Source of the DNA: Brachypodius melanocephalos
Taxonomy: Eukaryota; Chordata; Aves; Passeriformes; Pycnonotidae
DNA: 64,000 bases
Direction of reading: 5' to 3'
Assembly: GCA_013398615.1 (NCBI GenBank)
Contig: VZSR01003803.1
Location: forward strand, 8,167,836 to 8,231,835
In this document: positions 63,736 to 64,000 of the stretch, piece after piece
Numbering within the stretch: the first letter of the stretch is position 1
Layout: each line of letters opens with the position of its first letter
Notes under the pieces: generated by a model
What the model was told of the DNA's origin: nothing
Databases searched by the model: none
Seen by the model: only the letters and a program-made list of their open reading frames with translations
Position numbers and translations under genes: made by a program

Positions 63736-64000
63736 GAAACACAAAAACCTGCCCAGTCATCACAGCTGCAGGAACTGGAGACACAAGGATAGAGAGCAGA
63801 GTGGGGAGAGCAGGATTGCTGCATTGGTTTCACAAACCCATTGCAACTTCAGAAAATAGCTTAATCAAACCAGCCTTGATTTCTTGTTTATCCACCTCAG
63901 TGTTACAGTGGAGTTTATAAATTACTTTTTAGAATTACTATTTTGGGGTTTTATTCATTATCACATTGTTTTTTATCCTGTCATAAAACTCACAGAAAAA

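Larger units (their letters stand above)
51349..64000. other. Unique noncoding stretch
   Basis: Over 12 kb without a recognisable gene, RNA gene or transposon. Frames reach 121 codons only where a pyrimidine-rich tract suppresses stops (56449-56814). Other simple repeats are A-rich at 60485-60512, a T run at about 62101-62113 and (GAA)n at 63716-63735. Confidence 0.5.

Noticed and set aside
1..64000. Bacterial-type systems (CRISPR arrays, operons, insertion sequences, defence islands)
   Set aside because: The sequence is clearly vertebrate noncoding DNA; no regularly spaced direct repeats with unique spacers and no long coding runs were seen.

Overview
The window is nuclear DNA from a bird, probably a passerine or a close relative. 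The evidence is the repeat content: at least a dozen fragments of CR1, the dominant avian non-LTR retrotransposon, several with the typical CR1 3' end (TCTTCCAACC followed by short ATTCTATGA-like repeats), plus avian-type endogenous retrovirus LTRs. I saw no mammalian SINE or LINE-1. The sequence is AT-rich by eye and has one 100-N assembly gap (11297-11396).

I found no protein-coding gene, exon, tRNA, rRNA or small RNA gene that I can support. The open reading frames are short (longest 190 codons) and are chance frames, frames through simple repeats, or relics inside CR1 or LTR sequence. The window is best read as a gene desert or the inside of a very long intron.

Layout: 1-221 reverse-strand ERVL-type LTR cut by the window edge; 222-3900 unique; 3904-5236 probable old LTR interrupted by a reverse CR1 and followed by a forward CR1; 5237-7365 unique; 7366-7642 forward CR1 whose last bases lie in a 169-bp tandem duplication (7626-7968); 8619-8859 all-purine satellite; 8860-18537 unique with the gap; 18538-18789 A/C-rich tract and AT hairpin; 18877-19228 two abutting CR1s in opposite orientation; 19229-23465 unique; 23466-23972 forward CR1; 25930-26398 forward CR1; 26399-34509 unique with simple repeats; 34510-36110 reverse CR1 3' end joined to a forward CR1 ORF2 relic; 36111-39922 unique; 39929-40511 solo LTR with a 6-bp target duplication; 40518-43599 unique; 43600-44280 forward CR1 ORF2/3' relic; 44281-49734 unique; 49735-51348 old reverse CR1 followed by a long forward CR1; 51349-64000 unique.

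No genes work together here. The most notable structures are four close pairs of CR1s facing each other (reverse copy on the left, forward copy on the right), one of which may be a single insertion with an inverted 5' part; the tandem duplication across a CR1 boundary; the solo LTR with intact ends; and the phase-switching purine satellite. I found no sign of an undescribed gene system. CR1 and LTR calls rest on recognising family features by eye, not on alignment, so fragment edges are approximate, usually to within 10-30 bases.
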